Source: an uncultured Akkermansia sp. (GTDB lineage Bacteria > Verrucomicrobiota > Verrucomicrobiia > Verrucomicrobiales > Akkermansiaceae). Taken from it: 64,000 nt of DNA. This document shows positions 43,105 to 52,559 of the stretch, in pieces. The notes below the pieces were generated by a model. That model was given only the letters and a program-made list of their open reading frames with translations. It searched no databases and had not been told where the DNA came from. The stretch lies in assembly GCA_905200945.1 (NCBI GenBank), contig CAJKMG010000002.1:248001-312000 (forward strand), in the 5' to 3' direction. A program made the translations under genes and the position numbers. Position 1 is the stretch's first letter. Every line of letters starts with the position of its first letter.

Positions 43105-45048
43105 TTACTCCTCTGCGGTATAACAGGCCGGATAATCCCTGGAAGGCAGCCAGTCGGGAAGGTCTTTCATCCTGCCTGCAGCGCGTTCGGAAACCGGCGT
43201 ACGCCATATCTTAAAGAAAGGCCCCATGTTCTTTCCCGTGACCTTGGAAAAAGCGTTCATGACCCATTCCCATTTCTTTTCATCGCTCAGTTCACCGTTG
43301 TCGTACGGCTTGTCATGGAATTGAAGAGCTACCTGGCGGAAGGTGTCAAATCCCAGATGGTACATCAGCTCCACCCAGAAGAAGAGCTGCACCTTGTTGG
43401 GCGCTTCATTGTAAGTCTGGGTGCCTGAAAAATATTTTTTCATTTCCGCGCTCATGCCGTACGGCCCCATGCCGCCGCCCCAGCAGGATTCAAAGTCTTT
43501 TCCGGTTCCCATCACTTCACACACCATGGAGAATATGTTGACGGATACCTCCGTCTGTCCTTCCATCGTAAAGGGAGGGGATTGGTGGTTATGCCCCAGT
43601 TCGTGCCACAAGCCCCAGCTTCCGGAATGGATGATGGAACCGGTGGCGATGGAATTCGTCCAGTCCTTCGTAGCCATGGCGGGATAACCGGAATGCCCGG
43701 CCCCGGCGGATATCTGCCTGTCCACGACAAAGCGCATCGGATGATGCAGGCGGTCCGGCTTGGTATCCCATCCCATAATCCAATCCTGAAGAGCCATGTT
43801 TTTTTGCAGAAACTCCGCCGTTTTCTGAACATCCGGACACTGTTTCAGCTGTTCTACGGGCATCGTGACAATAAGCCGGGGCATGCGTATTTCCCCCCAC
43901 GGAGCCTTGGTATTTTCCAGTTGTTCGGCCCATTGTTCCGGAGTAGTCTTCCCCATTACGAACAGAGGTGACGGCACAGCTCCGGAAATCTGGACCTTGA
44001 AGACCTTCCCCCGTTTGGGACGCTGGCCTACATTCACATAAACAAGTCCTCCCATCGGATTCACCATTTTCACGCGTCCACGGCCAGCCGGAACCTGCAT
44101 GGTTATTTCCGGCACCCTTTTCCATTCATCCATCTTATGAAGGCTGTCCGTATGGCATCCTATGCGGACGCTGATCGAACCCTCTTTGGGAGCGCCGGAC
44201 AGGGAACACGAAATTTCCGCCCCGGGCGGCGCATATAGTCCCGTACTATGCCAGCCTCCAATATTGGAATCTATCTCCACCGTCCTCCTGACCGTCTGGG
44301 CCCCATCCTCCGGGACGCCTGGAAAATCCTTCGCCGCCGGGCATGCCTTCAGCGAGGCAAGCTTGGCGTCCTTCCATTCCCGGCATTTTTCCAGAAGCGC
44401 CTGCATGCGCCCGGAGTCTTTCCCTTTTTTCCACGGAGAGGAATCCGTGGGGAACTCCTCCATCCCCTCCATTTTCTCCGCCTTGTCCCAGGACCATGTA
44501 TCCAGCGGCTTATCTTTCTCCGTCTGAATTTCGTCTCTGCAAGGAACTGAATAAACGGAAAGCTCCGGCATCCGGTTTTTCACGGGTCGAGGAAAACGCC
44601 CTTCCGGTTCCGGCTCTTCTTTCACGGGAATATCTTCCTCCTGCCTGCGGGCCTGTTCCTCACGTTCGCGCCGCTCCAGCTCCTCCCTTCTCTTTTTTTC
44701 CCGTTCTTCGCGTTCGGCCTGTTCCTGAAGCTTCCTGGCCGCTTCCGCCGCCTGCCGCGCCTTCTCTTCCTGCGCTTCCTCATAAGCCTTCTGGGCCGCC
44801 AGCCGTTCCTTTTCCTTCCTCTCCCTGATTTCCCGTTCCCGCTTTATCCGCTGTTTTTCCGCAGCTTCCCTGGCCTTCTTCTCCTTCAATTTACGTTCAG
44901 CGGTCAATTCCTGAACCGCTTTTCTTTTTGCCAGGTTATCCTGGTAAAGATAATATCCGGCTCCGGCGCCGCAGACCAGCAGCAATACTAAAAACCAGCC
45001 CACGGCGGAACCTCTGGAAACGCTACGGGAAAAAGATGGAATGTTCAT
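43105..45048 (-). CDS. Membrane-anchored M60-family metallopeptidase
   Basis: 647 residues. A membrane anchor at about 17-35 (GWFLVLLLVCGAGAGYYLY) is followed by a highly charged coiled coil at about 40-145 (Lys/Glu/Arg heptads), a carbohydrate-binding-like segment at about 255-370, then the peptidase. Zinc motif H482-E-L-G-H486 with third ligand probably E500 in TEVSVN gives the gluzincin M60 pattern. Characterised M60 enzymes of gut bacteria cleave mucin glycoproteins next to O-glycans. Tethering on a long coil would hold the enzyme away from the inner membrane, which is unusual, as most are secreted. Cys residues near 165 and 290 may form bridges. Confidence 0.88.
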   Translation of the reverse strand: MNIPSFSRSVSRGSAVGWFLVLLLVCGAGAGYYLYQDNLAKRKAVQELTAERKLKEKKAREAAEKQRIKREREIRERKEKERLAAQKAYEEAQEEKARQAAEAARKLQEQAEREEREKKRREELERREREEQARRQEEDIPVKEEPEPEGRFPRPVKNRMPELSVYSVPCRDEIQTEKDKPLDTWSWDKAEKMEGMEEFPTDSSPWKKGKDSGRMQALLEKCREWKDAKLASLKACPAAKDFPGVPEDGAQTVRRTVEIDSNIGGWHSTGLYAPPGAEISCSLSGAPKEGSISVRIGCHTDSLHKMDEWKRVPEITMQVPAGRGRVKMVNPMGGLVYVNVGQRPKRGKVFKVQISGAVPSPLFVMGKTTPEQWAEQLENTKAPWGEIRMPRLIVTMPVEQLKQCPDVQKTAEFLQKNMALQDWIMGWDTKPDRLHHPMRFVVDRQISAGAGHSGYPAMATKDWTNSIATGSIIHSGSWGLWHELGHNHQSPPFTMEGQTEVSVNIFSMVCEVMGTGKDFESCWGGGMGPYGMSAEMKKYFSGTQTYNEAPNKVQLFFWVELMYHLGFDTFRQVALQFHDKPYDNGELSDEKKWEWVMNAFSKVTGKNMGPFFKIWRTPVSERAAGRMKDLPDWLPSRDYPACYTAEE

Positions 45049-45164
45049 GTAATCAGGATTGGGAACTAATCCTCATCATTTCTGCATTGCAGACATTCCT
45101 TGTCAATACGATTCTTCCTCTTCCGGGAGCACTTTGATGAAAGAAACATCCGGAGTCCCTGTCT

Positions 45165-46040
45165 TCAAATATCCCCCTGAGAACCCTCCGCCTTCATCCC
45201 GAAATAGGGAAACACCCCATGTACCAGACCGTCCAGAACGCCTCGGGTGCGCGGCTCCGGACTAATGTATCCATGGCCTCGGGCAACCATGTCTTTCACT
45301 TCCTGAGCCGCATTGGCAGGGCAACACCGGAATGCCTCCGGCAAGTGCCTCATGGCGTCCAAATCATTGTGCCCGTCGCCGAAAATGGCAACATGGACGG
45401 ACGGAATGCCGAAACGGGAGGCAACAAAGGAAAGGGATGTTCCCTTATTGTAATCACGGTGGCTGAAACGCAGATAGGGTCCCGCCCGCTGCGTGACAAT
45501 TTCCTCATACGGACCAACCGCGTTCTGAATGACGCAGGAAACTTCATCCAGGCCGCAGGCATCGTTCACCACCAGGGAAAAAGCGTCATTATCCTGCCTG
45601 CGGAGTCCCAGCCCGGAAAACTGATACTCCAAATGGCCCATCAATGATTCCAGCATGCCGCCGTAACGGGTGAACAAGTCGTCATGGGCAACAGCGCAGG
45701 CATCGTTCCACGCGACACAGGGCATCAGCCTGCCCTCCGCATCCGCCAGATGAACATTCCGTTCCATCGTCACCGTAAAGTCCGGGGCAAACACTTCCGC
45801 ATCATCCCGGAACATATCCGCCAGACCTTCCCTCAGGTAGGCAGGGTCACGCCCCGTATTAACGCCCCAGAGAACACCATACTGCGACCGGAGCACGCGC
45901 ATGGTTCTGAAAAAAATGCTCCTTTCTTCCGCTGGACCGCCAAGAGTGAACAGAGTATCGTCAAAATCAAAGGAGAAAAGAAACCGGAGCCGTCCGGGTT
46001 TCGGCAGCGCCCGGACCGGCAGGAAACGCATCAATTCCAT
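45165..46040 (-). CDS. HAD-superfamily hydrolase, Cof/sucrose-phosphatase-like
   Basis: 291 residues from the ATG at 46040 (MELMRFLPV); an ATG at 46031 that overlaps the upstream stop is equally possible. HAD motifs: FSFDFDDTLF (motif I), NTGRD (motif II), DYNKGTSL (Lys), GDGHNDLDAM (motif IV). The C2-type cap fits Cof or sucrose-6-phosphate phosphatases. It dephosphorylates a small phosphate ester, probably a sugar phosphate, in the cytoplasm. Last of a three-gene overlapping set with the OmpA-like and alpha/beta-hydrolase-like genes. Confidence 0.83.
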   Translation of the reverse strand: MELMRFLPVRALPKPGRLRFLFSFDFDDTLFTLGGPAEERSIFFRTMRVLRSQYGVLWGVNTGRDPAYLREGLADMFRDDAEVFAPDFTVTMERNVHLADAEGRLMPCVAWNDACAVAHDDLFTRYGGMLESLMGHLEYQFSGLGLRRQDNDAFSLVVNDACGLDEVSCVIQNAVGPYEEIVTQRAGPYLRFSHRDYNKGTSLSFVASRFGIPSVHVAIFGDGHNDLDAMRHLPEAFRCCPANAAQEVKDMVARGHGYISPEPRTRGVLDGLVHGVFPYFGMKAEGSQGDI

Positions 46041-47437
46041 CTCAATCCGGCCCCTCCCTTCACTACGGCGCGGCTCCCCGCACACACGACGGGTTCAGCC
46101 AGCGGGATGTCATCCTCTACCGGCTCTGCCGAAGGAATCGCTTCCGGAATGGGTTCCGCATCAGGAATTATTTCCTGACGCGGCACGGGCTTTTCCCGGC
46201 GTTCCGGGGCGGCAGAAGAAGGACGCATTGCGGGGGACGCTTTCCTTTCTGCCGGGGAAGCGGGGATTACAGAGCGGGATCCCGCGCCGACCCGCACCTG
46301 GCGGGCGACAGGGGTGTTCATATCCACTGCATACGTGACGGGCAGGCTCCCGGTGGGAATTTCCTCTCCCGGCTTGCGCATGTGGATTTCCACCCTCCGG
46401 TTGGCGGCCTGGGCATCCCGGTCCCCCCTGATGGAAACAACGGGACGGGAAGCGCCGCAAGCGCGTATGTACAACCTGCATTCACCATTCGGGCGCGTCA
46501 GAGCTATGCCGTTATCCTTCAGCCATTGACGGACGGCATTAGCGCGCATCAGGGAGAGCACGGCATTATATTCCTCAGAACCAAAGCTGTCCGTATGACC
46601 TTCCACAATGAAAATCGTATCCGGATTTTTCATCATCAACCCCGCAAGCTGAAGCATGCTCAGCCGGGCGGAATTTTTCATCACCGCCTTGTTGTACTCA
46701 AAAAGAAGATCCGCTCCCAGCCTGCTGTACCCGCTGTCCTTTCCCAAGGAGGACTGGGCCATGAGCTGGGAAAGAGATTTGCTCCCATCCGGCAAATGGG
46801 AATCATCCTGACCGCCCGCCCCTTTGAGCTTATTGTTATACCATTCATCCGGATTCACCATGTCCGGTTCCGCCGTCTTGATTGTAACCGGACTGGCGGA
46901 AGCTTTCAGTATCTCAGGCGGAGAGGGCTCAGGCAACCCCTTTGCGACGGCATTCATGTCCACCTGCGGCATTTTCGGGGCAAGGGGTTCCGGGGGGGAA
47001 GGACTCACCGGCTCCGCGGAAAAGCTGGTTTCCCCCGGAGCAATCACTACCTGTTCCGGAAGCATATCCTCTAAATCCGGCAATTCCGGGGGAATCTCTT
47101 CAAGTTGCTCGATATCCGGTTTTTCAACGGTTTCCGCTACATCCGGAGCGGGACGGTCGTCCGCCTTCAGAACTATTTTTTCAGGCAAAGGCTTTCTGTC
47201 CTCCTGGACAGAGGAGGCTTTATGCACATGAATGCCCAGGTCAAACCAGCTCAGAACGATAAACCCCAGGTAATGCACCAGCACGGCGGCAAGGAGAGCC
47301 CCTACCGCCACGGCGGCCAGATGGCGCGGAGCAGGCAGAATAAAACGGCTGCGCCTGCGGCGGTTTTCGCGGAGTTCTCGGTTATTGTCCTGATTCGCAC
47401 TCACGGGATCATCGGCAAAAGGAAAGAAACAGTTCAT
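46031..47437 (-). CDS. TonB-like anchored protein with OmpA peptidoglycan-binding domain
   Basis: 468 residues. Cytoplasmic head of about 37 residues, basic RRRRSR, one membrane helix at about 38-64, a long Pro/Glu-rich periplasmic linker (about 75-190), an OmpA-C domain at about 235-360 and a second Pro/Ala-rich tail. The OmpA core has D283 in EGHTDSFGSEEYN and R298 in LSLMRANAV, the pair that grips diaminopimelate. This resembles MotB/TolR-like or TonB-like layouts that link inner membrane and peptidoglycan. Start codon overlaps the stop of the alpha/beta-hydrolase gene by 4 bp. Confidence 0.8.
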   Translation of the reverse strand: MNCFFPFADDPVSANQDNNRELRENRRRRSRFILPAPRHLAAVAVGALLAAVLVHYLGFIVLSWFDLGIHVHKASSVQEDRKPLPEKIVLKADDRPAPDVAETVEKPDIEQLEEIPPELPDLEDMLPEQVVIAPGETSFSAEPVSPSPPEPLAPKMPQVDMNAVAKGLPEPSPPEILKASASPVTIKTAEPDMVNPDEWYNNKLKGAGGQDDSHLPDGSKSLSQLMAQSSLGKDSGYSRLGADLLFEYNKAVMKNSARLSMLQLAGLMMKNPDTIFIVEGHTDSFGSEEYNAVLSLMRANAVRQWLKDNGIALTRPNGECRLYIRACGASRPVVSIRGDRDAQAANRRVEIHMRKPGEEIPTGSLPVTYAVDMNTPVARQVRVGAGSRSVIPASPAERKASPAMRPSSAAPERREKPVPRQEIIPDAEPIPEAIPSAEPVEDDIPLAEPVVCAGSRAVVKGGAGLRWN

Positions 47438-48546
47438 GAACCGGAAGGAACGGTACCCGTAACAGGCGCACTATAAGACTCATGAGGCAACACCCTGGGC
47501 ATGGGCATGCGCGTATTCTCATGAATCCATTCCGCAATGCCAGCCTGCAGCTCGTCATCCCCCGCATAGACGTTAACCTTATAGATTTTTTCAAATTTTT
47601 CCCCCTTCTTTCCTTCAATGGAATGCAGGAAAGTCCGCTCCCGGGTGCCATACGGTTCTCCTTCCCGGATGGATTCATAAAGCTGTTTTTTCTCATTTTT
47701 CAGGGAATCGTAAATGCTCAGGCAATCTTCCAGCGTGGAGAAAAAGTATTGGTTCGTACAAACCACCATGACCGGATAATCCAATTTCAGGGCATCATCC
47801 ACGGGAGCCACGTCAAACGTACTAAAACCCGCACGCCAATCCACTCCGGCATCCAGCAGCCAGTAAGCGGCATAGCACAAAGGCTTGCCCCAATCCTGCT
47901 CCATCTCCCGGACAGCCACGGTTTTCAGGGAAGGAAAGCAGTCCATGCTGACCATGCAGCGGATGCGGGGATCTTCAGACGCGGCTTTCAGCAACACGGC
48001 CGCGCCAAATCCCTGCCCCACGGCGGCCACGGGGGGCAAACCGCCCTGCTTCCGGGACACGGCGTCCAAGAGTGCCGTTACATCCGCAAATTCCCTTAAT
48101 CCGTACGTGCAGAATTTACGGGTATTGTTCTTCCCGCGCGGATTCCATATCAGGCTCGTATAACCGGCTCCGGCCAGACCTTCCGCCAGAGGCAGGGAAT
48201 TTTCCACCCCCTCGTTCCAGGAGGTGGCTATTACAACCAGCTCCGGTTTCGTCTCCAAATGCGGCATTTTCCCACGCAGTTTCAGGGTATCCCGCACGCG
48301 GCTCTGGCGCGGAGACAGAGCCTCCGGACGCCCCGGGCGCACCAGATAACCTTCAACAGCCGTGCCATCGGCGGAGACGGCTTCCACCGGTTCCATCACC
48401 AGGGAGTCCGCGACGGGCGAAGAAGCGGGTTCCTCCCCTCCCACGGGAATGAGCAGGGGAGTGGAGACGTACCACGCAAACCACACCAGAACGCCCACAG
48501 CAGCCAGAAAAAGCAGAAGAAACAATTGAACAAGACGTTTGAACAT
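47434..48546 (-). CDS. Membrane-anchored alpha/beta-hydrolase-like protein lacking the Ser nucleophile
   Basis: 370 residues. N-terminal anchor at about 5-27 (LVQLFLLLFLAAVGVLVWFA). The alpha/beta-hydrolase core is recognisable (ATSWNEGVENSLPLAEGLAG, LIWNPRG, then VAAVGQGFGAAVLL). At the nucleophile elbow GxSxG the sequence reads G-Q-G179-F-G, so the catalytic Ser is replaced by Gly. It may be a non-catalytic binding protein, or use another residue. It starts a set of three overlapping genes with the OmpA-like and HAD genes. Confidence 0.7.
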   Translation of the reverse strand: MFKRLVQLFLLLFLAAVGVLVWFAWYVSTPLLIPVGGEEPASSPVADSLVMEPVEAVSADGTAVEGYLVRPGRPEALSPRQSRVRDTLKLRGKMPHLETKPELVVIATSWNEGVENSLPLAEGLAGAGYTSLIWNPRGKNNTRKFCTYGLREFADVTALLDAVSRKQGGLPPVAAVGQGFGAAVLLKAASEDPRIRCMVSMDCFPSLKTVAVREMEQDWGKPLCYAAYWLLDAGVDWRAGFSTFDVAPVDDALKLDYPVMVVCTNQYFFSTLEDCLSIYDSLKNEKKQLYESIREGEPYGTRERTFLHSIEGKKGEKFEKIYKVNVYAGDDELQAGIAEWIHENTRMPMPRVLPHESYSAPVTGTVPSGS

Positions 48547-48797
48547 GGAAAGACTGTTGCCGGGAAACAGTTGTCAGGAAGATTTTACCTCATCCAGTTT
48601 ACGTTGACAACAGTCAACTTCTATCACGCGGAACATCTCCCGCATGCCCTTCCATCCTTCAAGAAGCAGAACCGTATTAAAATTCATGAATCGAACACGG
48701 ATATGCACTTCCGGCATTCCTTGATCCCTGGCCGGCGGCCAAATAACGCTTTATTTCCCGCTCCCGATCTGGCATTCTTACCCCACCCTCTTTTTTC
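48547..48797. other. Divergent intergenic region with short palindrome
   Basis: 251 bp between the alpha/beta-hydrolase-like gene (minus) and the permease gene (plus). It holds a dyad GTTGAC-AACA-GTCAAC at 48603-48618. No gene is visible. Confidence 0.4.
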
Positions 48798-50192
48798 ATG
48801 GCAATCCAGGCCCGACATTTCCGCCAATGGTCCGCGTTTCTCCTCCTGCTTGCGCTGGGAGGAGCGGCGGCCTGGTTCCTGATGCCCCGGGAATGGTCCC
48901 AGATGCAATGGGAAATTCCCGGTACGCCGTCCGAATATCCCCTCTCCCAGCTCCTGCGGCCCTGGCTCATCCTTCTGGGCTGCTTTCTCCCCTCGCTGGG
49001 GATGTTCCTGTACAACCGTTCGAGCATCCTGGACAAGTATGTGGCGCGCACCTGGTTCACGGCTTTCACCATGTGCACGGCCATCCTGGCGCTGATTTAC
49101 ATTATCGGAGATTTTGCGGACAATGTGGGAGACCTGATGAACCTGGACGCTCCTCTCACGGGCACATTCCGCTTTTATCTGAGCCAGCTGCCCATGATCC
49201 TGAACCTGATTCTGCCTTATACCCTTCTTCTGGGGACGCTCTGGGCTCTTACCAAGCTTTCCTCATCCTCAGAAATCACCGGCATGCTGCAATCCGGACG
49301 GTCCCTGCTCCGAATCAACGCCCCCATCATCATCGGCGCCGTTTTTGCGTCCATCTACTTCGGCATCTTCGGATTCCACTGGGCTCCCAACTCCGCCCTG
49401 TACAGGAAGCTGATGTTCTCCTCCCTGAGCCAGAACAAAAACAATCATGCTACCCAGAGCACCATTTACAAAAATGATGCGGAATCCCGCATCTGGTATC
49501 TGGGCAATCCTCCCGGAATTGATTCCCCCGGCGATCCGTTCCGACAGGTGCGGGTGGAACAGTTCAGTGCCCCCGGAAAGATGAAGTACGAGCTGTTTGC
49601 TGATGAAGCTACCTGGGATCCGGCCTCCAGAACATGGACTTTCCGGCAGGCCATCAAAAGAAATTATTCCCAGGAGGAACCCCGCCAGCTCCATGATGTC
49701 CCCGTTTTTGCCGGGCAGGAATACCAAACGCTGAAAGAGCATTATCCCGAAACGCCCTGGCAACTGATCTCTCCCAACGTCCGCGTGGATACACAGGGAA
49801 CCCCGGCTCTTCAGGAACTCATCAAGTCCGGAACGACAAACGCCAAGTATCTCAGAAGCCTGCAAACGGAATGGCATGTCAGGATAGCCCGCATATTTTC
49901 CTGCATTATCCTGACATTCATTGCCATCCCCTCCGCCATCACGTTCCAGAGACGCTCCGCCATGTCCGGCATTGGCATTGCGCTGTTCCTGGCGGCAGCC
50001 ATGCTGTTCCTGTATGAGTTTTTCCCAACCCTGGCCTCCGCAGGCTACCTCCCCACCTGGCTGGGAGCATGGACGCCCAACATTATTTACACCATCATCG
50101 CCATCCGCCTTTTTCAAACCAAACTGGCCCACAGAAGCTTCTCGGAAATATTGAGAGGCTTGAAAAAGACTCCCCTCCATGACCATTCCTGA
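48798..50192 (+). CDS. LptF/LptG-family permease (YjgP/YjgQ)
   Basis: 464 residues. Hydrophobic helices at about 12-28, 58-70, 88-108, 128-155 and 172-192, a beta-jellyroll periplasmic domain at about 210-355, and helices at about 362-450, which is the LptF/G layout. ILDKYVARTWFTAF and the PYTLLLGTLWALTKLSSSSEI segment are typical. These subunits extract LPS from the inner membrane with LptB and pass it to LptC/A. An extra N-terminal helix and about 70 residues precede the usual start. The next gene overlaps by 14 bp. Confidence 0.85.
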   Translation: MAIQARHFRQWSAFLLLLALGGAAAWFLMPREWSQMQWEIPGTPSEYPLSQLLRPWLILLGCFLPSLGMFLYNRSSILDKYVARTWFTAFTMCTAILALIYIIGDFADNVGDLMNLDAPLTGTFRFYLSQLPMILNLILPYTLLLGTLWALTKLSSSSEITGMLQSGRSLLRINAPIIIGAVFASIYFGIFGFHWAPNSALYRKLMFSSLSQNKNNHATQSTIYKNDAESRIWYLGNPPGIDSPGDPFRQVRVEQFSAPGKMKYELFADEATWDPASRTWTFRQAIKRNYSQEEPRQLHDVPVFAGQEYQTLKEHYPETPWQLISPNVRVDTQGTPALQELIKSGTTNAKYLRSLQTEWHVRIARIFSCIILTFIAIPSAITFQRRSAMSGIGIALFLAAAMLFLYEFFPTLASAGYLPTWLGAWTPNIIYTIIAIRLFQTKLAHRSFSEILRGLKKTPLHDHS

Positions 50193-50874
50193 TCACTTTG
50201 CCAATTCCCGGGAAGACGTCCTAAAGGCCCGTGAACTGCTCCGGCGGGCACAAGCCGTCATTTTTGATTTTGACGGATTGCTGGTGGATACGGAATATGC
50301 CATTTATTCCTCCTGGGAACGGGTTTTCGCGTCCTGCGGCCATCCTCTTCCTCTGGATTTGTTCAACCAGTGCCTGGGCAGCGGTTACACCCACTGGAAC
50401 CCCGGAGAACATCTGGAGAAATTGACGGGGCGTACTTTCGACTGGGAAACCGTCAACAGCCGCCGCCAGGAAGAAATCGTCCGGGATCTGGAACATGCCG
50501 GCCTCCTGCCCGGAGCCGGAGAACTCATCCGGAACCTGGCGGAAGCCGGAACGCCCATGGGAGTGGCCTCCAGCTCTTCCCACCGCTGGGTGGACGGCTG
50601 GCTGAACAGGCTGGACATCATGCCCTATTTTCAAACCGTCGTCTGCCGTGACGACGGCCTCCCCGTCAAACCGGATCCGTCCCTGTTCCTGAAAGCCGCG
50701 GAAAACCTGGGCAAATTTCCATCCGAATGCCTGGTGCTGGAAGATTCCCAGAACGGCACTACAGCCGCGTACCGCGCAGGAATGCCAGTCATCTCTGTTC
50801 CAAACAGGGTAACGGAGCAAGCGGATTTTTCCCTGGCAACCAGTATCATCCGCTCTCTGAAGGAACTTCTTTAG
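50179..50874 (+). CDS. HAD hydrolase, beta-phosphoglucomutase-like subfamily
   Basis: 231 residues. Nucleophile D30 and acid D32 in IFDFDGLLVDTE, motif II in GVASSSSHRWV, Lys in PVKPDPSLFLKAAE, acidic pair in VLEDSQNG. Four-helix cap at about 45-110. The family includes beta-phosphoglucomutases and small phosphatases acting on sugar phosphates; DFDGLLVDTE favours this group. It overlaps the permease gene by 14 bp, so expression is coupled. Confidence 0.85.
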   Translation: MTIPDHFANSREDVLKARELLRRAQAVIFDFDGLLVDTEYAIYSSWERVFASCGHPLPLDLFNQCLGSGYTHWNPGEHLEKLTGRTFDWETVNSRRQEEIVRDLEHAGLLPGAGELIRNLAEAGTPMGVASSSSHRWVDGWLNRLDIMPYFQTVVCRDDGLPVKPDPSLFLKAAENLGKFPSECLVLEDSQNGTTAAYRAGMPVISVPNRVTEQADFSLATSIIRSLKELL

Positions 50875-51433
50875 AAATCAGGACTTCTTATTCCATAACG
50901 CCTGTTTCTTGACGGATTTTTTTCATGCCTGATGCAGGGAGAATGGCTTTCCAGCGCACTTCATAATATCACTATCGCATCAAAGTCAAAATTGCGGGAT
51001 TATTTCCTGGCGGATATCCATACCCTGCTTATCTCCAAAAATACTTCCGGACACAATGATCCGGAAATAACATCTCCAGTGCCGAATGCCGCTCGCAACG
51101 GAACTGCGCCTCCAGAAACGCCTGGCTCACCTCAGAACCATGCTCTCCTTCCGGTCTCCTAAAAGCTGACTCCTGTTTTAACTCATCGCCCTGGTTCTTC
51201 TGGCTTGCGGCGAGCGCATTCCATCATGCGCAACACCTTTCTTTATATAGAAACGATATTGGCGCCCGTCATCGCGTTTTTCATGGGAAAAGATGCTGAG
51301 GTACTGCATCTTCTCACCGGAAGTATGAGGAAAATGCCCGCGCAGGGGCAGTGGCACTGACACGGAGGCAGTCATTTCCCCTGTTCCATGAGATATTTTC
51401 CTATTTGGCAGAACCCCGCCATGAATGCGCCAA
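50875..51433. other. Intergenic stretch without recognised gene
   Basis: About 560 bp between convergent genes. A minus-strand frame at 51178-51375 and a plus-strand frame at 50932-51162 were examined; neither resembles a known family or shows a good start site. The stretch may be a decayed gene. Confidence 0.4.
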
Positions 51434-51466
51434 TAAAAAACCGCCGGCTCATTAGAGAGCCGGCAG
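51434..51466 (-). terminator. Terminator after fabD
   Basis: Stem GCCGGCTC / GAGCCGGC (51443-51450 and 51457-51464) with a 6-base loop and a run of seven bases T/T-rich on the minus strand (51434-51440). Confidence 0.85.
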
Positions 51467-51489
51467 TTTGTCCCCTTTATTCAGGGAAA

Positions 51490-52416
51490 TTATTTATTCA
51501 ACTCCGCAACAGCGGCTTCCAAACTGGGCACGTCTTCAATGGAAATGACCGTAGCCTCCTTGCAGATACGAGCCATCATGCCGGCCAGCGTCTTGCCCGG
51601 CCCCAGTTCAATGAAAAGGCGGTGGCCCTGATCCACCAGCTTCTGCATGGAAGCCGTCCAGCGCACGGACCCGCATACCTGGTGCTCCAGCATGCTGCGG
51701 ATATCGTCCGGCCCTTCCACCACCCGGGCTTCATAATTGCAGTAAACAGGCATGGACGGCGTACCGAAGGAAATATTTTTGAGCTCCTCCGCCAACTTTA
51801 CCATCGCGCTGTGCATCAGACGGGAATGGTAAGCGCCCGCCACATTAAGCTTCTTGGCAATCTTGCAGCCGGCGGCCTTCGCCCCGGCTACAGCCTTGGC
51901 CACACCTTCCTCCGTACCGGAAACGACTGTCTGGCCGGGACAATTGAAATTGGCAACATCCACGTCACATTCCTGAGCCAGTTTAATGACGTTTTCATCC
52001 GTGCCGCCGATCATGGCGGCCATAGTGCCTTTCGTGGCGTTGCATGCTTCTTCCATAAACGCGCCGCGCTTCTGGACAAGACGAAGGCCTTCTTCAAAAG
52101 AATAGGTCCCGGCAGCAGCATGAGCCGTGAATTCTCCCAGGGAAAGACCGGCGGCAGCCACGGGATTCAGGGAGGGAACAAGCTCCTTCAAGACGGCCAG
52201 GCAAGCCAGGCCATGGACATAGAGAGCAGGCTGGCAGTTGCAGGTACGCGTCAGTTCTTCGCCGGGGCCTTCAAACATGACGGCAGAAAGGGATTCCCCA
52301 AGCGCTTTGTCCGCCTGTTCAATCAGGGCTTTGGCGGCGGGATACTGGTCATACAAATCTTTGCCCATGCCTACTTTTTGGGCACCTTGTCCGGAAAACA
52401 ATAATACTGCGTCCAT
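51490..52416 (-). CDS. fabD: Malonyl-CoA:acyl-carrier-protein transacylase
   Basis: 308 residues, normal FabD length. The start LLFSGQGAQKVGMG is diagnostic. Nucleophile S92 lies in GLSLGE; most family members read GHSLGE, so the His before Ser is Leu here. Catalytic His is in AGAYHSRLM, malonyl-binding Arg in LVQKRGAFM, Gln in the GQGAQ loop. It loads malonyl groups onto ACP for fatty acid elongation. It stands alone with its own terminator and is not clustered with other fab genes in this window. Confidence 0.95.
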   Translation of the reverse strand: MDAVLLFSGQGAQKVGMGKDLYDQYPAAKALIEQADKALGESLSAVMFEGPGEELTRTCNCQPALYVHGLACLAVLKELVPSLNPVAAAGLSLGEFTAHAAAGTYSFEEGLRLVQKRGAFMEEACNATKGTMAAMIGGTDENVIKLAQECDVDVANFNCPGQTVVSGTEEGVAKAVAGAKAAGCKIAKKLNVAGAYHSRLMHSAMVKLAEELKNISFGTPSMPVYCNYEARVVEGPDDIRSMLEHQVCGSVRWTASMQKLVDQGHRLFIELGPGKTLAGMMARICKEATVISIEDVPSLEAAVAELNK

Positions 52417-52493
52417 AGTTAAAGTTGGATTATAACGTTCCGGCAGAAAAGAAGCAAGAGCGATATCATCGTTATAACTTCCTTATTTTCAAT

Positions 52494-52531
52494 AAAAAAA
52501 TCCGCCCCAACCTTATAAAAGGCCGGAGCGG
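52494..52531 (-). terminator. Terminator after rplQ
   Basis: Stem CCGCCCCAACCTT with AAGGCCGGAGCGG (52502-52531, with mismatches) followed by TTTTTTT on the minus strand (52494-52500). Confidence 0.75.
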
Positions 52532-52559
52532 GTTATTAACAGTGTTCCTGAGGAACGGC

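Noticed and set aside
51178..51375. Minus-strand 65-codon open frame between convergent genes
   Set aside because: No family resemblance, no clear ribosome site, and it lacks its own terminator.
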